A stretch of 64,000 nt of DNA, taken from Phlegmacium glaucopus. Lineage: Eukaryota > Basidiomycota > Agaricomycetes > Agaricales > Cortinariaceae. The notes beneath the pieces are model-generated. The model was not told the origin of the DNA, did not search any database, and saw only the letters and a list, made by a program, of their open reading frames with translations. Position 1 is the first letter of the stretch, and every line of letters starts with the position of its first letter. Positions 46,533-57,420 of the stretch are shown here, one piece after another. The position numbers and the translations under genes are program-made. The stretch spans positions 1 through 64,000 of the forward strand of contig MU130540.1 in NCBI GenBank assembly GCA_015039465.1, in the 5' to 3' direction.

Positions 46533-47501
46533 TCTGCCACAACCGTTTGGCATGTTGTCACTGGCTTTTTATACATATGTCATTTGAACCTCTGATTTTG
46601 TTATCTGGGTTATCTGTGTTAAATTATTAATGGGGAAATGGGGTCGAGAAAAAACGGGGGCGTGTAGTTCAATCCATGGTGCGTGGACTGACGGGGCATT
46701 TTGGGCTGTTTTATTTTTGGGAAGGTTAAAATATAACTGGTTGGAGGGCTGCACGAGGCTGCACGCAGGATGAGAAAAACGTGTTCCATCACTAAAAAGG
46801 TTATTTTTTGAAAATTGGTGTCTTGAGGCTTGAAGGGCATAAATGATCGGAAATTTCGGGTTGAAGTACCTGTTAATGAGTGTTAATGTCAACACAATGT
46901 TGGCATATTTACCCTGAGTTTATACCTAGAGTTCAAGTACAATCTAGGGAAAAGTGCAACTACAAGAGCAAACTTAGGGTTGAATAGCGCCCATTGTACT
47001 TGCAAATGGACTGACCGTGTTATAAACTGCCAAATGTTGCAGGACACTACTAGTCTTGCCAGCAAAACAAATAAACAAAAGATCTACACGAAAAAATTAC
47101 TCATTACTTCCAGATCATGTGATCCTTACGTCAGAATGAATTCTACCGTCTGCATATGGTAACTTAAGGCAGAAGCGCTCGAGAACGCGCTACCGCGCGG
47201 AGAGAAGCCCTAACCATCACCTATAAACACCCTAACCTACCTAACCTGCCATAAGGGAGAAGGGTGACTTTAACAAAAGAGAAACCACGCCCACTGGAGT
47301 TGAACCCACAACCCTGTACTTATGAATGTTAGAGTAATACTAACCGTCAACTAACAGTTACACCCCCGGCCGTAAACATTCGATCTCTGCATCTCTGGTG
47401 GCGAAATATGAAGCAAGCTTCAAATTTGTCTTCATTTATCAACATTTTAACGCAAACATTTCTGTATAAAGAGGAATTCTACAATCTTTGGACGTTGTCT
47501 C
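46533..47501. other. Spacer between copies D and E
   Basis: The part upstream of D (about 46560-47060) is closely similar to the region upstream of F (about 50070-50600), confirming a D/F segmental duplication. A tRNA-like segment near 47283-47368 is discussed under rejected items. Confidence 0.5.
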
Positions 47502-48270
47502 CTAGTAAACACCAGGAAAGATGGAGTATGGAACTCTCTTCGCCCAGTCGTCCCACTTCGTTCCGAATCGATTCCTAAGCGATGCGTCCTCCTTCGACAT
47601 CCTTTCCAGCACAAGGTAAGAGGTTAAGATGATTATGCTCGAGTAAGTCACCACGACCATTTTCCCCAACATCGTGTTCCACAAACCCGACTCCATAAAC
47701 CAAGACCCTTTACTCATCTGCCAGGGGAACCATCCAACGAATACCATCATTAATCCTGTGTAACTCGGATGACGAACGACAGAGTACGGGCCAGAGACGA
47801 TAAGCTCGTGATCCTTCTGAATACTGGCCTCAAATCGGAAGAATCGTCCCAGGTGGCGGTAAGTCATCAGCCTTATCCATGTCCCCAACACCATTACAAC
47901 TACTCCTAGTGCAGCAACGTTTGACAAGCGAAGATTGTCTGGCTTGCCATCTCTCCAAATGAGTAGCGATAAAAATAATTGTGATAGGGTCCATGAAGGG
48001 GTCGCAGATGCCAGGATAGTTGCTATCTCAGTAGTGGCAATAAATAATTGTAGGACCTACCCAGGTTACTGAGTTTTGATTCTGCTGAATAGTTTCCCAA
48101 TAGTCGCTCACCCTGACAGCGAAGGTCACCCATTGAGTATATTTAGGACTTTCCATGGGCACTCGCGAGGTGATGCGTTCATTTTCTGGCGGTGGAGGAT
48201 TGGGTGGTGTCATAGACGTATTGAATGCCCAGGTTGCAAGGAGGATAAATGGGATCTTGGTTAGAGACAT
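47502..48270 (-). CDS. ICMT-like methyltransferase, array copy E
   Basis: Start MSLTKIPFILLATWAFNTSM at 48270; intron after 'WVTFAVR'; exon 2 begins 'VLQLFIATTEIATILA' and contains 'YRHLGRFFRFEASIQKDHEL', 'GPYSVVRHPSYTGLMMVF', 'LVLERMSKEDASLRNRFG' and 'VPYSIFPGVY', TAG at 47502. No disabling change seen. Its 5' flank preserves the uninterrupted site that is occupied by the mobile element upstream of copy C. Confidence 0.9.
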
Positions 48271-48809
48271 TATTCACCGCAGATTTAATAATCTTGAACA
48301 AACTCATGGCTCTTTTATTATGCACATCCCAGGGTCCCCCTTCCCCCAAAAGTATTCGAAACGCTACTTATTTTTGATGCCATGACTCGGGAGGAGATAC
48401 TATCTCAATCACTCCGGGAACGAGCGCCGGTAAGAATCTAAGATGACCATGCATCTGCGCAGACTATACTCTTAGGAGCCAATCAAATGGTTCCATTCAC
48501 GACAAAACCTGTTGAGAATACGTCCATAATATGCCAATATCGACGATAAAATTAGCATTTTCATTTTGTAAGGGAAGTTCGCCTGAAGATAAATAAAATA
48601 ACAACCTTCATCAACTGCCATTGTGGCAGAAGTAAATTATCTTCGTGTTCGAATTGTTCACAAAGGGGTTTCTAAATAAAATTTGAAGAGTTCTGTCATT
48701 TATTCATGGGGAAGTGAAAAGTAATCGATAATAACCGACCCAGGGTGTGATTCTTTTACATAAATTCAAACAGTGTACACACAGTGCCTGAACTGCGACA
48801 TATCTAGTA
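48271..48809. other. Upstream flank of copy E
   Basis: Duplicated sequence shared with the upstream flank of copy C, including the empty insertion site at 48481-48490. No gene. Confidence 0.5.
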
Positions 48810-49042
48810 CTGTACCAATTCAATCAATTCGGCAGGGGGTGTGACCTGTGACCAGCCTGACGAAATTTTGGTTTCGTCAAATTACCATATTAGGAAGGAG
48901 TAAGCACAATTTATAAGAAAAAATCGGTCTAAAACCACCAATTTTGGAGATTTTTGGGTATTTTTGGGGTGACGCCTGTGACTTTTCGGCAACACAAAGG
49001 GCCCTGTGACCTGTGACCGCCGAATTGATTGAATTGGTACAG
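48810..49042. mobile_element. 233-bp MITE with 24-bp perfect terminal inverted repeats
   Basis: The ends read CTGTACCAATTCAATCAATT.. and its exact reverse complement (24 bp perfect). They are flanked by TA (48808-48809 and 49043-49044). The alternative reading is a 4-bp GTAC duplication with slightly shorter ends. Just inside each end lies a direct repeat GTGACCTGTGACC. There is no coding frame. It sits inside the repeated flank downstream of copy F and upstream of copy E. Confidence 0.85.
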
Positions 49043-49278
49043 TACTTCAAGTTGGTTGAAGATGAATGTTCATGAAGAGATCCCGTTATCTTCGTAGATA
49101 TGTCAAATCTACAAAAAAAATATTACTTTTACGAACTCCGACATTTCTACTTGGTTGAAGAAGAGTGTTAAAGATCCCCGGTATCTTCGTACATAGATAT
49201 ATCAAAACCACGGCAGTCCACTAAAAAAAAGTAGAGACGCATTAACACCACAACCACAAAGAGAAAGGAAACTTCTTT
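49043..49278. repeat. Two copies of the ICMT-flank repeat
   Basis: GATCCCGTTATCTTCGTAGA and relatives occur at about 49079 and 49172, matching the pair at 45613 and 45726. Confidence 0.6.
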
Positions 49279-50049
49279 TTAGTAAATTCCAGGAATCACA
49301 AAATATGGTACTTTCTTTGCCCACTCATCCCAGGCACTTCCAAATTGTTTTCGCAGTGCTACGTCTTCCGCCCCCATACGCGAAAGCGTGACTATCGAGG
49401 CGAAGACGATGAGGTTTAAAGCATATGCAATAAACAACGCCTTGCCCGCCACGGTTGTCCAAAGCCCTGATTCCATGACCCACGATCCACTCGCGCTGTT
49501 CCACAAAAACCAACCAATATTCGCCAATAGTAACCCCGTATAGCTCGGATGACGCACATAGGCGTATGGTCCAGAGATGATTAATTCGTGGTCTTTTTGA
49601 ATGCTGATATCGTAACGGAAGAAGCGGCCTAGTTCACGAAAGGTCCGCATCCTCAACATCATACCTCCGGCGATTAATGCAGCGCCTATGGTGGACACTG
49701 GGGTCATACGAAGCTTGTGAGGTGTGCCACCGTTGGAAGCAAGCATGGAGAGGATAGTTCGAGATAACTTTGATGACGGCGTAGCGTTGGCGATCAAAGT
49801 TGCTATTTCCAAGCCAGCAACTAACATCTGGGTAACCTGAACATAGAAATATGCGACGTCAGGGGTAGAAATCATAGCGACTAGCGTACATACATGAAAA
49901 ATTTTGAATCTGATTCTTCGAGCTCTGGGTATGTCTATCGCAGTACTTGGTACCTGCTCCGCCTTCGAAGGAGGGGGTTGATGAACTGTCAACCCTGCTT
50001 TGAGAAGGAGAGTAACGAGAGCGATAATTGGGATTTTGCTCAAGGACAT
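49279..50049 (-). CDS. ICMT-like methyltransferase, array copy F (divergent type)
   Basis: Start MSLSKIPIIALVTLLLKAGL at 50049. The region is open without splicing (256 residues), but by position and signals (donor GTATGT, acceptor TTCAG) bases 49837-49893 look like the 57-bp counterpart of the intron in the other copies. Spliced product: 237 residues with the joint 'RFKIFH|VTQMLVAGLEIATL'. The core is conserved: 'FRELGRFFRYDISIQKDHEL', 'GPYAYVRHPSYTGLLLAN', 'RMGAEDVALRKQFGSAWDEW', 'VPYFVIPGIY'. It differs from the A/B/C/E type through most of the N-terminal half, forming a second subfamily with pseudogene D. Confidence 0.88.
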   Translation of the reverse strand: MSLSKIPIIALVTLLLKAGLTVHQPPPSKAEQVPSTAIDIPRARRIRFKIFHVCTLVAMISTPDVAYFYVQVTQMLVAGLEIATLIANATPSSKLSRTILSMLASNGGTPHKLRMTPVSTIGAALIAGGMMLRMRTFRELGRFFRYDISIQKDHELIISGPYAYVRHPSYTGLLLANIGWFLWNSASGSWVMESGLWTTVAGKALFIAYALNLIVFASIVTLSRMGAEDVALRKQFGSAWDEWAKKVPYFVIPGIY

Positions 50050-50601
50050 TCTGCCGCAACCCGTTAGGCATGTTGTCAGTGGCCTTTTTATACGTATGGA
50101 ACCTCTTGATTTCGTTATCTGGGTTACTTATTAATGGGGAAATGGGGTCAGGAAAAAAATGGGGGGGCGTGTAGTTCAATCCATGGTGCGTGGACTTGCC
50201 GTTGACGGTGCATTTTGGGCTGATTTATTTTTGGGAATGTGAGAAGTAACCGGTTGGGGGTGAGGCCTGCCCAGCAGGATGAAAAAAAAAAAAAAACATG
50301 TTCCCTGTCATTAACAGGGTTCTTTTAGAAAATTGGTGTCTCGAGGCTTGAAGCTTGAAGGGCATAAATGATCGGCAATTTCGGGGTTGAAGTACCCGTT
50401 CATGTCAACGTAATATTGTCAGATTTACCCCGAGTTCATACCTAGAGTTGTACAATCCTAAGGAAAAGCGCAACTGCAAGAGCAAACTTAGAGTTGAATA
50501 GCACCCATTGTACTTGCAAATAGACTCACCGTGTTAAAAACTGCCAGATGTTGCAGCTAGTCTTGCCAGTGAAACAAAACAAAAGATCTACACGAAAAAA
50601 A
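50050..50601. other. Spacer between the ICMT array and ORC3
   Basis: Sequence up to about 50600 is duplicated from (or to) the D upstream flank and runs almost to the ORC3 stop codon, marking the edge of the duplicated block. Confidence 0.55.
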
Positions 50602-53395
50602 TTACTCATCGAACCCATCGTCAGCTACGTCAAACAACGTCCTCAACACATGATCGGCCTTGGTCTTTCGTTTTGTATGTTTAATGAAGCCAAGGTAATC
50701 AAGTTCATGCAATGCCCGAATAAACCTAGCATGGACTTCAATCTTCCATCGCTCCAGGGCCTCTTCCGTTTCTGGTGGTGGTTGCTTCATTTTGCCTCGC
50801 TTGCTTGGAGAGGATGTTCGCCCATCGTTGGCGGAGCGAGCTTTCAATTCCGTACGTTGAGTTTCAAGAATGGTCTGAAAGGATTCAAACCAATCGTATA
50901 CGTTGATCATCTTGCCACTGTCGAGGTATCTCTTGAAGAGGATACTTGTATCTGGAAGTTCCCAAAGGGATTTTGAGGTAGCGTTTGTGGAGACGTCGTC
51001 GAAGGGGCTATCCGCATAATCATGGGGTCGAAGTAATCCAGATAATAAAGATGCGCGAATGGATGGATTTATGAGCTAGAAAGGTAGTTTAAAATTATTT
51101 CGAATACAAAATCACCTGGAACTGGTTGTCTGACCTCTGCAGGGAAGGGAGAGGCCCCAGTATACCAGATATCCCAGAGATCAGTGTCTTCGAGCAGTAC
51201 AAGTTTGTCTCTGGACAAATAGTAGTAAATAAAATTTTCACAATTCGATAAGGGAGACCTACGTCAAGAATGTCTTTGTCCATTCGCTCAAACGATTCGC
51301 AACGTCGGAGTACATTTGGACATTGGACTTATCGTGACTGTCACCGGACAATAACGATTGAAAAAGAGCAATATTTGTAAGAGCTTCTTGCTCATCCAAA
51401 TTTTTTTCTGATGGCACTTCGAAAAAGGTACGAAGCTCTTCCAAAATGCCCTGAAGCTCGTCAGGTTTCAACATCCTAGTACAGTGAGAAAAATCAATAT
51501 GGAAAGCTGTAAGGAAGTGAGGTATTGACTTAGTGAATGTGCCAAGACGTTTGATGTCTCCTCCAAGTTTGCCACGGAGGACATTGACCATGGCTTCGCA
51601 TAGTCCTCCTTCCTTACGAGGATCCGCAGACCACTCAAGGCCTTTATAACCTTGCTTTTCCAAAAAAGCTTGTATACACATCATGATTCTAAATCCTATA
51701 CGGAGATTCCGGGCGTGAGCAAAAAAACTCTTCCGAGCTCGATTCACCTCTGCAATGATGGCGGGCAGTGTTTGAGAGCGCCAATCCTGAGACTCCATGG
51801 CATGGGTTGAGTCTGACGAAGGTATTGTCAATCGAGTAGCCAGCGCATCTAGAAAACTAAACGATTCAGGACGAGATAGCACTTGATTCCAAGGCGTGGA
51901 ATGAACAAGTATAGTAAGCGGTTCAGATGTAAAATGTTTCAAGTGGGCTAACTAAAGTAAAGGCATCAAATATGAGTTGAAATATAGATATGACTTAATC
52001 ATCACCAACCTGCAGAATTGTGAGAATTGCGTCAGTTGATGAATTGAACCTTGTATAGTAGTCGACCAGGTATTCGAGGATGACAGGTCCAATCATGACA
52101 GCTGGCTCAAAATCGACATTGAAGAAAACCTATCAGTGGGGTGTGAGAAGGCTATTCAACGTCTAAACTAATATTAGATACCTTCAAAAGGATTTCTTGT
52201 AGAATTCCGATGCCGGATGGAACATTGAAATTGCGGACGCGGAGGAGGGCTAACGTAGATCGAGGATATGTTATCTGTAAATGCTCCGACGGCGAGGATA
52301 GCGAGAGAACGAAGACTATCGGTACTTGGGAAACATGCATGCTGCCAGTTGGATCTGGATCAATGCTGACAAACTATTAAAGGAAGAATAGACAAACTTG
52401 CATATGTAAAACACATCTTCCATCACCGAAGGATCAAATTGTTCGAAGTCATGTAGCACGATAACTAGGTTAAGTGCGTCTGCATCTGATCCCTTCTTTG
52501 ATGAAATAGTCTTGATACTAGAAAATCCGGTTCCTTACCAGTTGACTGCACCAAAGCTTTGTACCACGCAATCAAAAAATTTATGTCATAATTGGTGACA
52601 GAGGTTGATGGTTTGCGCTTCACTGCGTTGGTTTATTCAATGTTTCGACGATATTCTGGTAAAGAATCGCACCTTGTGGCACCAGGTCATCTCGCTCAAC
52701 GTAACCAGCAATTATGGATCGCATTCCTGCCTGAATATTGAGAAAGTCTGTTGGATACAAATGCGTGACGAAAGACTTGATTGTTTGCGTTGACTCAGGG
52801 ATTTGATCCAAATCCTCCAGTTGGGTTGTAACGTGGTTCAGGTAGGTGGAACCAAAGGCCGGATCTAAGGAAATAGTATCAAGATGGATTAGATATGAGG
52901 GTTAAGATTTCACTAATTATAGAGACGACTGGAAGTTCAGGGTAAGGTAAACCAGGCAGGATGTTGAGGTACGACGACTTGATCTCTTTAACGACAGACT
53001 TCACAGATGGATTATGTAGTTCTTCGATAACTTCCTGTTAATATTAAGAGTCGCCTGGCACACAAATACGACAATATTTTCACACCTTGATCTTATTCAA
53101 ACATTTCGTCCATGCTACTCGATATGCCGCAAGGCGCAACTCCTGGCCATTCTCAAGATCGCGTGCCTTGTACAGAGGGTTTGATGGTAATTGACTTGTG
53201 GGCCCTGTTTCACTGTCGTCGTCTATTGGAAACATTAGAGGGACAAGGTACGACAATCTGGTGGCATACCGGTGGGGTTATAAGGAATGTAGAAAACGGT
53301 CTAACAAAGATATTAGTAAACACTCTGTAAAAGCTCTCGAACATACTTGGCTGACGTCTTCAAAGTTTAGAGGTTCTTCGTCCATTGGTCGAGAT
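50602..53395 (-). CDS. ORC3: Origin recognition complex subunit 3
   Basis: ORC3 is a core subunit of the replication-origin binding complex in the nucleus. Start chosen at MDEEPLNFEDVSQ (53395), spliced to 'TVFYIPYNP' and 'ARDLENGQELRLAAYRVAWT', a conserved N-terminal block. The middle exons (51259-51942) contain 'LSRPESFSFLDALATRL', 'HFLTAFHIDFSHCTRML' and 'LDEQEALTNIALFQSLLSG'. The C-terminal exon carries the winged-helix ORC3 signature: 'ARFIRALHELDYLGFIKHTK', then RKTKADHVLRTLF, ending DGFDE at 50602. Around ten or more introns; not all boundaries were fixed. An in-frame upstream methionine at 53472 is possible. It is divergent from the prenyltransferase alpha gene. Confidence 0.85.
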
Positions 53396-53735
53396 GCTTG
53401 TTGAAAGAAGAGTTGCGCCGATCGGGCCGAAGCCAGAATGGTGTGCGACGTTTGAACTCCGATAGCCTGCAAACGATAGCTTTGGTCACAAATGAAAAGA
53501 CAACTTTAAATTTGTATCATCATGGAGTTCAACTAGTCAATATTACAAGCTAAGGAAAGATACAATCTTGCTCGTTGTGCTGTTCCAAAACCGGCAAACT
53601 CTTGTCATCACGTGACTCTTAATTTCGGCCGGCATCGAGCGATGCTTTTGTTCTCCCTTTGACCATCGCCGATGTAGTCCTAAACAACCTGATACCTTGC
53701 TTGCTCCCTTACTTCCACTGTTTGCTGGCTACTAA
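53396..53735. promoter_or_regulatory. Divergent promoter ORC3 / prenyltransferase alpha
   Basis: 340 bp separate the two start codons. No discrete element is assigned. Confidence 0.5.
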
Positions 53736-55141
53736 ATGCCAAATATCTCTTCATTCACTGACGAAGGACCAGACTTGTTCTCTGCAAGAGCTGAATGGGT
53801 GGATATTGTCCCTCTTCAACAGTATGAGAGTCCGAATCCTTTAGCGCCCATTTTCTATACCCCTGAATGTCAGTTTTTATTACTATCGATGGACATTTCC
53901 TGACTGTCTTTTCAAAATTGGAAGACAAGGATGCGACGGATTACTTTCGAGCAATTGTCAAGAAAGGGGAAAAAAGCCCTCGTGTGCTCGAGTTAACAGA
54001 GGCGATCATACGTATCAATCCGGCTCATTATTCTGCCTGGTACTTTTTGACCCTTATAATGGTGCACAACTCAATATTTAATATTCTATCAGGCAATATC
54101 GTTACGAAACGCTCCTTGAGCTCTCCGCTGATCTTGTGGCTGAACTGAAACTGATGGACGAACTGGGTGTCAAATTTCTCAAAAATTATCAAGTCTGGCA
54201 TCACCGCCGGCTCCTAGTGACGTTGACAAAGACTCCGAGAGTAGAATTGGCGTTTATAACGAAAGGGCTTGAAGTAGACGAGAAAAATTATCATACTTGG
54301 AGTTATCGACAGTGGGTGTTAGCCCATTTTGATGTCACACGCGACCAGGGCAACATATGGGATGGAGAGTTAGATTTCGTGAATGCAATGTTAACAAAGG
54401 ATGTGAGGAATAACTCTGCATGGCATCATAGGTTTTTCGTGGTATGGGGATGTGGGGTGAGAGAAGGCGAGGAAGATCGGCTCGAAGTGTTCAGGCGCGA
54501 ATTGACGTACGTCCTTTGCTTTTTGAAAATTATAATTGATCTAATACACCATATAGATACGTCAAGCAATTTATCTCTATAGCACCCAACAATGCCTCAG
54601 CTTGGAACTACCTCCGTGGTATACTTGAGCACAACGCATTACCATTTGCTTCTGTCAGGTTTTTCGTCCTACCCTACACTGCCGTGCCATTATCAATGAA
54701 CAACGATACGACGCCCGGCCCCGCTCCGCCGGCACCAGATTTAGTCATACATACAGTTGGTGATATCGTAGACTTGGAAAATCCACTGCCAAGTGAGGAT
54801 GCGGAACTTCCCGTCCCTGCTGCAATCGAGCTTATGGCAGATATTTGGGAGAGAGAGGGGACCATAGAAGCGGTGGATAAGGCTATTGAGGTTAGCTTTT
54901 GTGATCGCCTCTACTTCCAAAAATGGTTTGAAACTGACTTTCCGCACGGTACAGCTGTGGAAATCTCTATCTACTCAGTATGACACGATTCGTAAGAAGT
55001 GAGTCTTCGAGAGAATCTTTTCTCCCTTCTTTCTAGCTTTTCATCCCGTTTTCGTATTCGGCCAATCGATGGATTGTACTGATATCTACGCTTAGATACT
55101 GGGAACTCCGCATTCGAAATGCCCGCATGGCTAAGTCGTGA
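53736..55141 (+). CDS. RAM2: Protein farnesyltransferase/geranylgeranyltransferase type I alpha subunit
   Basis: This shared alpha subunit pairs with a beta subunit to attach farnesyl or geranylgeranyl to CAAX cysteines in the cytosol. ATG at 53736 (MPNISSFTDEGPDLF..). The PPTA repeats are clear across exons: 'KSPRVLELTEAIIRINPAHY', 'WQYRYETLLEL', 'KNYQVWHHRRLLV', 'EVDEKNYHTWSYRQWVLA', 'KDVRNNSAWHHRFFVV', 'IAPNNASAWNYLRGILEH', and the final 'TIRKKYWELRIRNARMAKS'. Introns near 53869, 54039, 54507, 54895 and 55000 all keep phase. Stop TGA at 55139-55141. Its products are substrates for ICMT after CAAX proteolysis, so its proximity to the ICMT array is notable. There is a Pro/Ala-rich insert of about 60 residues between the last two PPTA repeats. 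Confidence 0.93.
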
Positions 55142-55858
55142 AGTGTCGACCCGCTTTTATAAAGTTTGGAGCTATCGCTTGTTATCGAATACTTGCCTCA
55201 TAGTCCACAATTCCAAGGATTGTTTACAAAAACCCCGTCTGATTTGGCAAGGATGTTAAGTCATGGTACGATTCTGAGTTAGACTGTTGAAGCTAACGTA
55301 GGAAAACCCAAACCAAGGAAGAGGCCCATTTATTATTATGGCTGACGCAGGTGAGCGTTATCGTCCTCTCTTTCCTCTCGTGTTTATGTAACTCTGAAGC
55401 ATGTATTTTGAATACTGCTCATCGATGGCCAGAGAAATGTCGATAAGAAACGCGCCTTCGACCTGTTTTTCATCATCAGATTGTTATTTGCGACGACTTG
55501 AAGGGCAGCTTAGAAAGAGTGGGATGAATATCGGAATTCTGGTCGAAGAACGCGCGTCCACTCCTATGTGGCCATGTGCATGTCAACGATAGAGGTGCAT
55601 ATCATTGTCCGTTGATTGTCCAAATTTGGAGGCGCCAAAATTGGTGACGACAGCCTTGTAGACAGCCTTGTAAGGTAAGTATGCTTCCAATATCGGAAAC
55701 ACAAGTGTTTGAATACTCACTCTACTATCAGATATCGTCAATGTTGGGGGTCACATTTTGATGCCGTCTTGTCTTGTGGCTGTGGCCTTTACTGCATATG
55801 GCTTCGAGGTTTATATTATTATTTTGATCTTCGGCTGTAAGTATTACTAGGCGCTTGC
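55142..55858. other. Gene-poor stretch with one possible small gene
   Basis: A MADAG start at 55354 can be spliced to an open block (55439-55592) for a peptide of about 55 residues ending 'MWPCACQR'. The splice and coding status are doubtful and I do not call it. Confidence 0.3.
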
Positions 55859-56259
55859 TAGTCTCGTACCAAGATCGTCCACGTGTGGACGGTCTTGTCT
55901 GAAAGTCCGTCACATGGCCAGTGTTGCCCGGGTCACAACCATTAGATAAAAAAGGTAGTCTTTGATGGAAATGATTACAATTTTTTATTGCCGGACTATG
56001 ATAGCGTGACAAGGAATAAAAAATGAGCCATCATTTTGAATGAAGGCTTGTCCCACCTGCGTGAACTTGAAAAATACAAAGAATTGAGATTTATATTCCT
56101 AGGATGCCTCTAAACATATTCTGTCTATGATGTTGACCTCGGAAGTCACTTCACAGGACACTATAAATTCATTTACCCAAAACTATGCACTGCCCTGATG
56201 AAATGCGGACTTTGTTATAAGCCCCTCTCACGTTTTGAGAGGTGGCTTAGTTGAGCCTA
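55859..56259. mobile_element. Mobile element copy 2, 401 bp, 10-bp target duplication
   Basis: Near-identical to the element at 44696-45076 and in the same orientation. It carries about 20 extra bases near the left end (GATCGTCCACGTGTGGAC region), forming a small palindrome. It is flanked by perfect 10-bp direct repeats AGGCGCTTGC (55849-55858 and 56260-56269). Two copies with different, exact duplications establish it as a transposable sequence. Confidence 0.9.
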
Positions 56260-56269
56260 AGGCGCTTGC

Positions 56270-57119
56270 ATATGAGGCCCCTCTATCCTAATTTGGAAAA
56301 TCACCTCCGCCGTGTGCGGGGCTCAAAATGATAAAGATGAGTATTTGGGATCTGATGGGACTAGAGAAGGTCAAGGAGATAGATATGGAGGCAGATCCTT
56401 GTCGAAGATCCTGTTGTAGAGGATCTGGCTTCTGCCGCCAATGAACGCGCTGGCGAGGTTATCTTGATGCGGCTGACTATTCTGCAAGAAGCAGAGGTGT
56501 TCTCTTTTCTTAAAAACATCGTAAAAACATCGTCCTCTACTCTCTCCTCTGTCAATTGGTCATGGCGCGCTAGATGATGATGCGAGTTAATGGCTACGGA
56601 CTGAAGAAAGGCCAATTGTGCTGTAGCAAAATTTATTCGAAGAACCACGACACTGCTGACCGCAGGAGGAAATCGAATGACCAATAAAAAACCGAAGTCA
56701 AAGCGTGCCAAAGGCTTGCAGAAGCGGCGAGGAGGGACAAGCCTGGTTTTTTGTTTTTGATGCGGTTGGATGCCTCATTACTTTAAATATTTTACAGGAT
56801 GAGAGCAGCCATTTTTTAATCATGGTAACCACTATTTCATTTTTGGTTCTTTTTCCTTGTGAATTGCTCATGGAAGCTTTTTGCACTACGTAGCCTCTCA
56901 TGAAAACAGATCTAGGCACTGTTTTTCAAAAACGGTGGATTACCGAACGGTAATTTTGCACATGAGATGAACATCAGGCGGTTGCTACCACAAATGGTAC
57001 GATCAACCTTGCAACTGTTGTAAGTGCAGTTCCACTGATCTGATCTAGGCTGTTGGCACCGCAACTCTCTCCAATGCATGAGCATCATCCAAATCATCCA
57101 CTACTATCATAGGCTATCA
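56270..57119. other. Gene-free region
   Basis: Short frames only. No repeats or genes recognised. Confidence 0.4.
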
Positions 57120-57420
57120 TCCAAGCTATCATCCACCGCGATTCTAATACATAAACCAGGGAACGTGCTCCGAGTCATTAACTTTTATGGGAATGTTCAG
57201 ATCGCAGATTTCGGCGTCAGTATGATCTCCACGGCAAAAAATATTGTTGGGAAAGTGTTGGGACCTCAGGGACTCTATACTGCACCCGAGCTTGCCCTTG
57301 CAGCTCCTTGCAGGCCTTTGCTCATCCGGTTTATGGGCTCGAGATTTACCCCAGTGTTCTTTCGTTCTCTGCGGGGCGAGCAAATATTGTTGGCACTATA
57401 TAGATAGCCGGATGTAGTGC
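57120..57420 (+). pseudogene. Decayed protein kinase fragment
   Basis: The translated fragment reads 'HKPGNVLRVINFYGNVQIAD' directly followed by FGVS, then 'GLYTAPELALAAP'. This is the catalytic loop through APE motif of a protein kinase with the conserved His-Arg-Asp part missing. A frame shift follows ('HPVYGLEIYPSVLSF' in another frame). No N-lobe is found upstream. Confidence 0.6.

Noticed and set aside
47283..47368. Minus-strand segment resembling a tRNA (B-box-like GGGTTCAACTCC, CAT in a possible anticodon loop)
   Set aside because: Acceptor, anticodon and T stems do not pair consistently; at best a tRNA-derived relic or SINE piece.
53396..53472. Alternative upstream start for ORC3 (MQAIGVQTSH..)
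   Set aside because: The extension is unlike ORC3 N-termini; the later ATG at 53395 leads directly into the conserved exon.
55354..55592. Possible two-exon small gene starting MADAG
   Set aside because: The splice acceptor choice is arbitrary and the product matches nothing recognisable.
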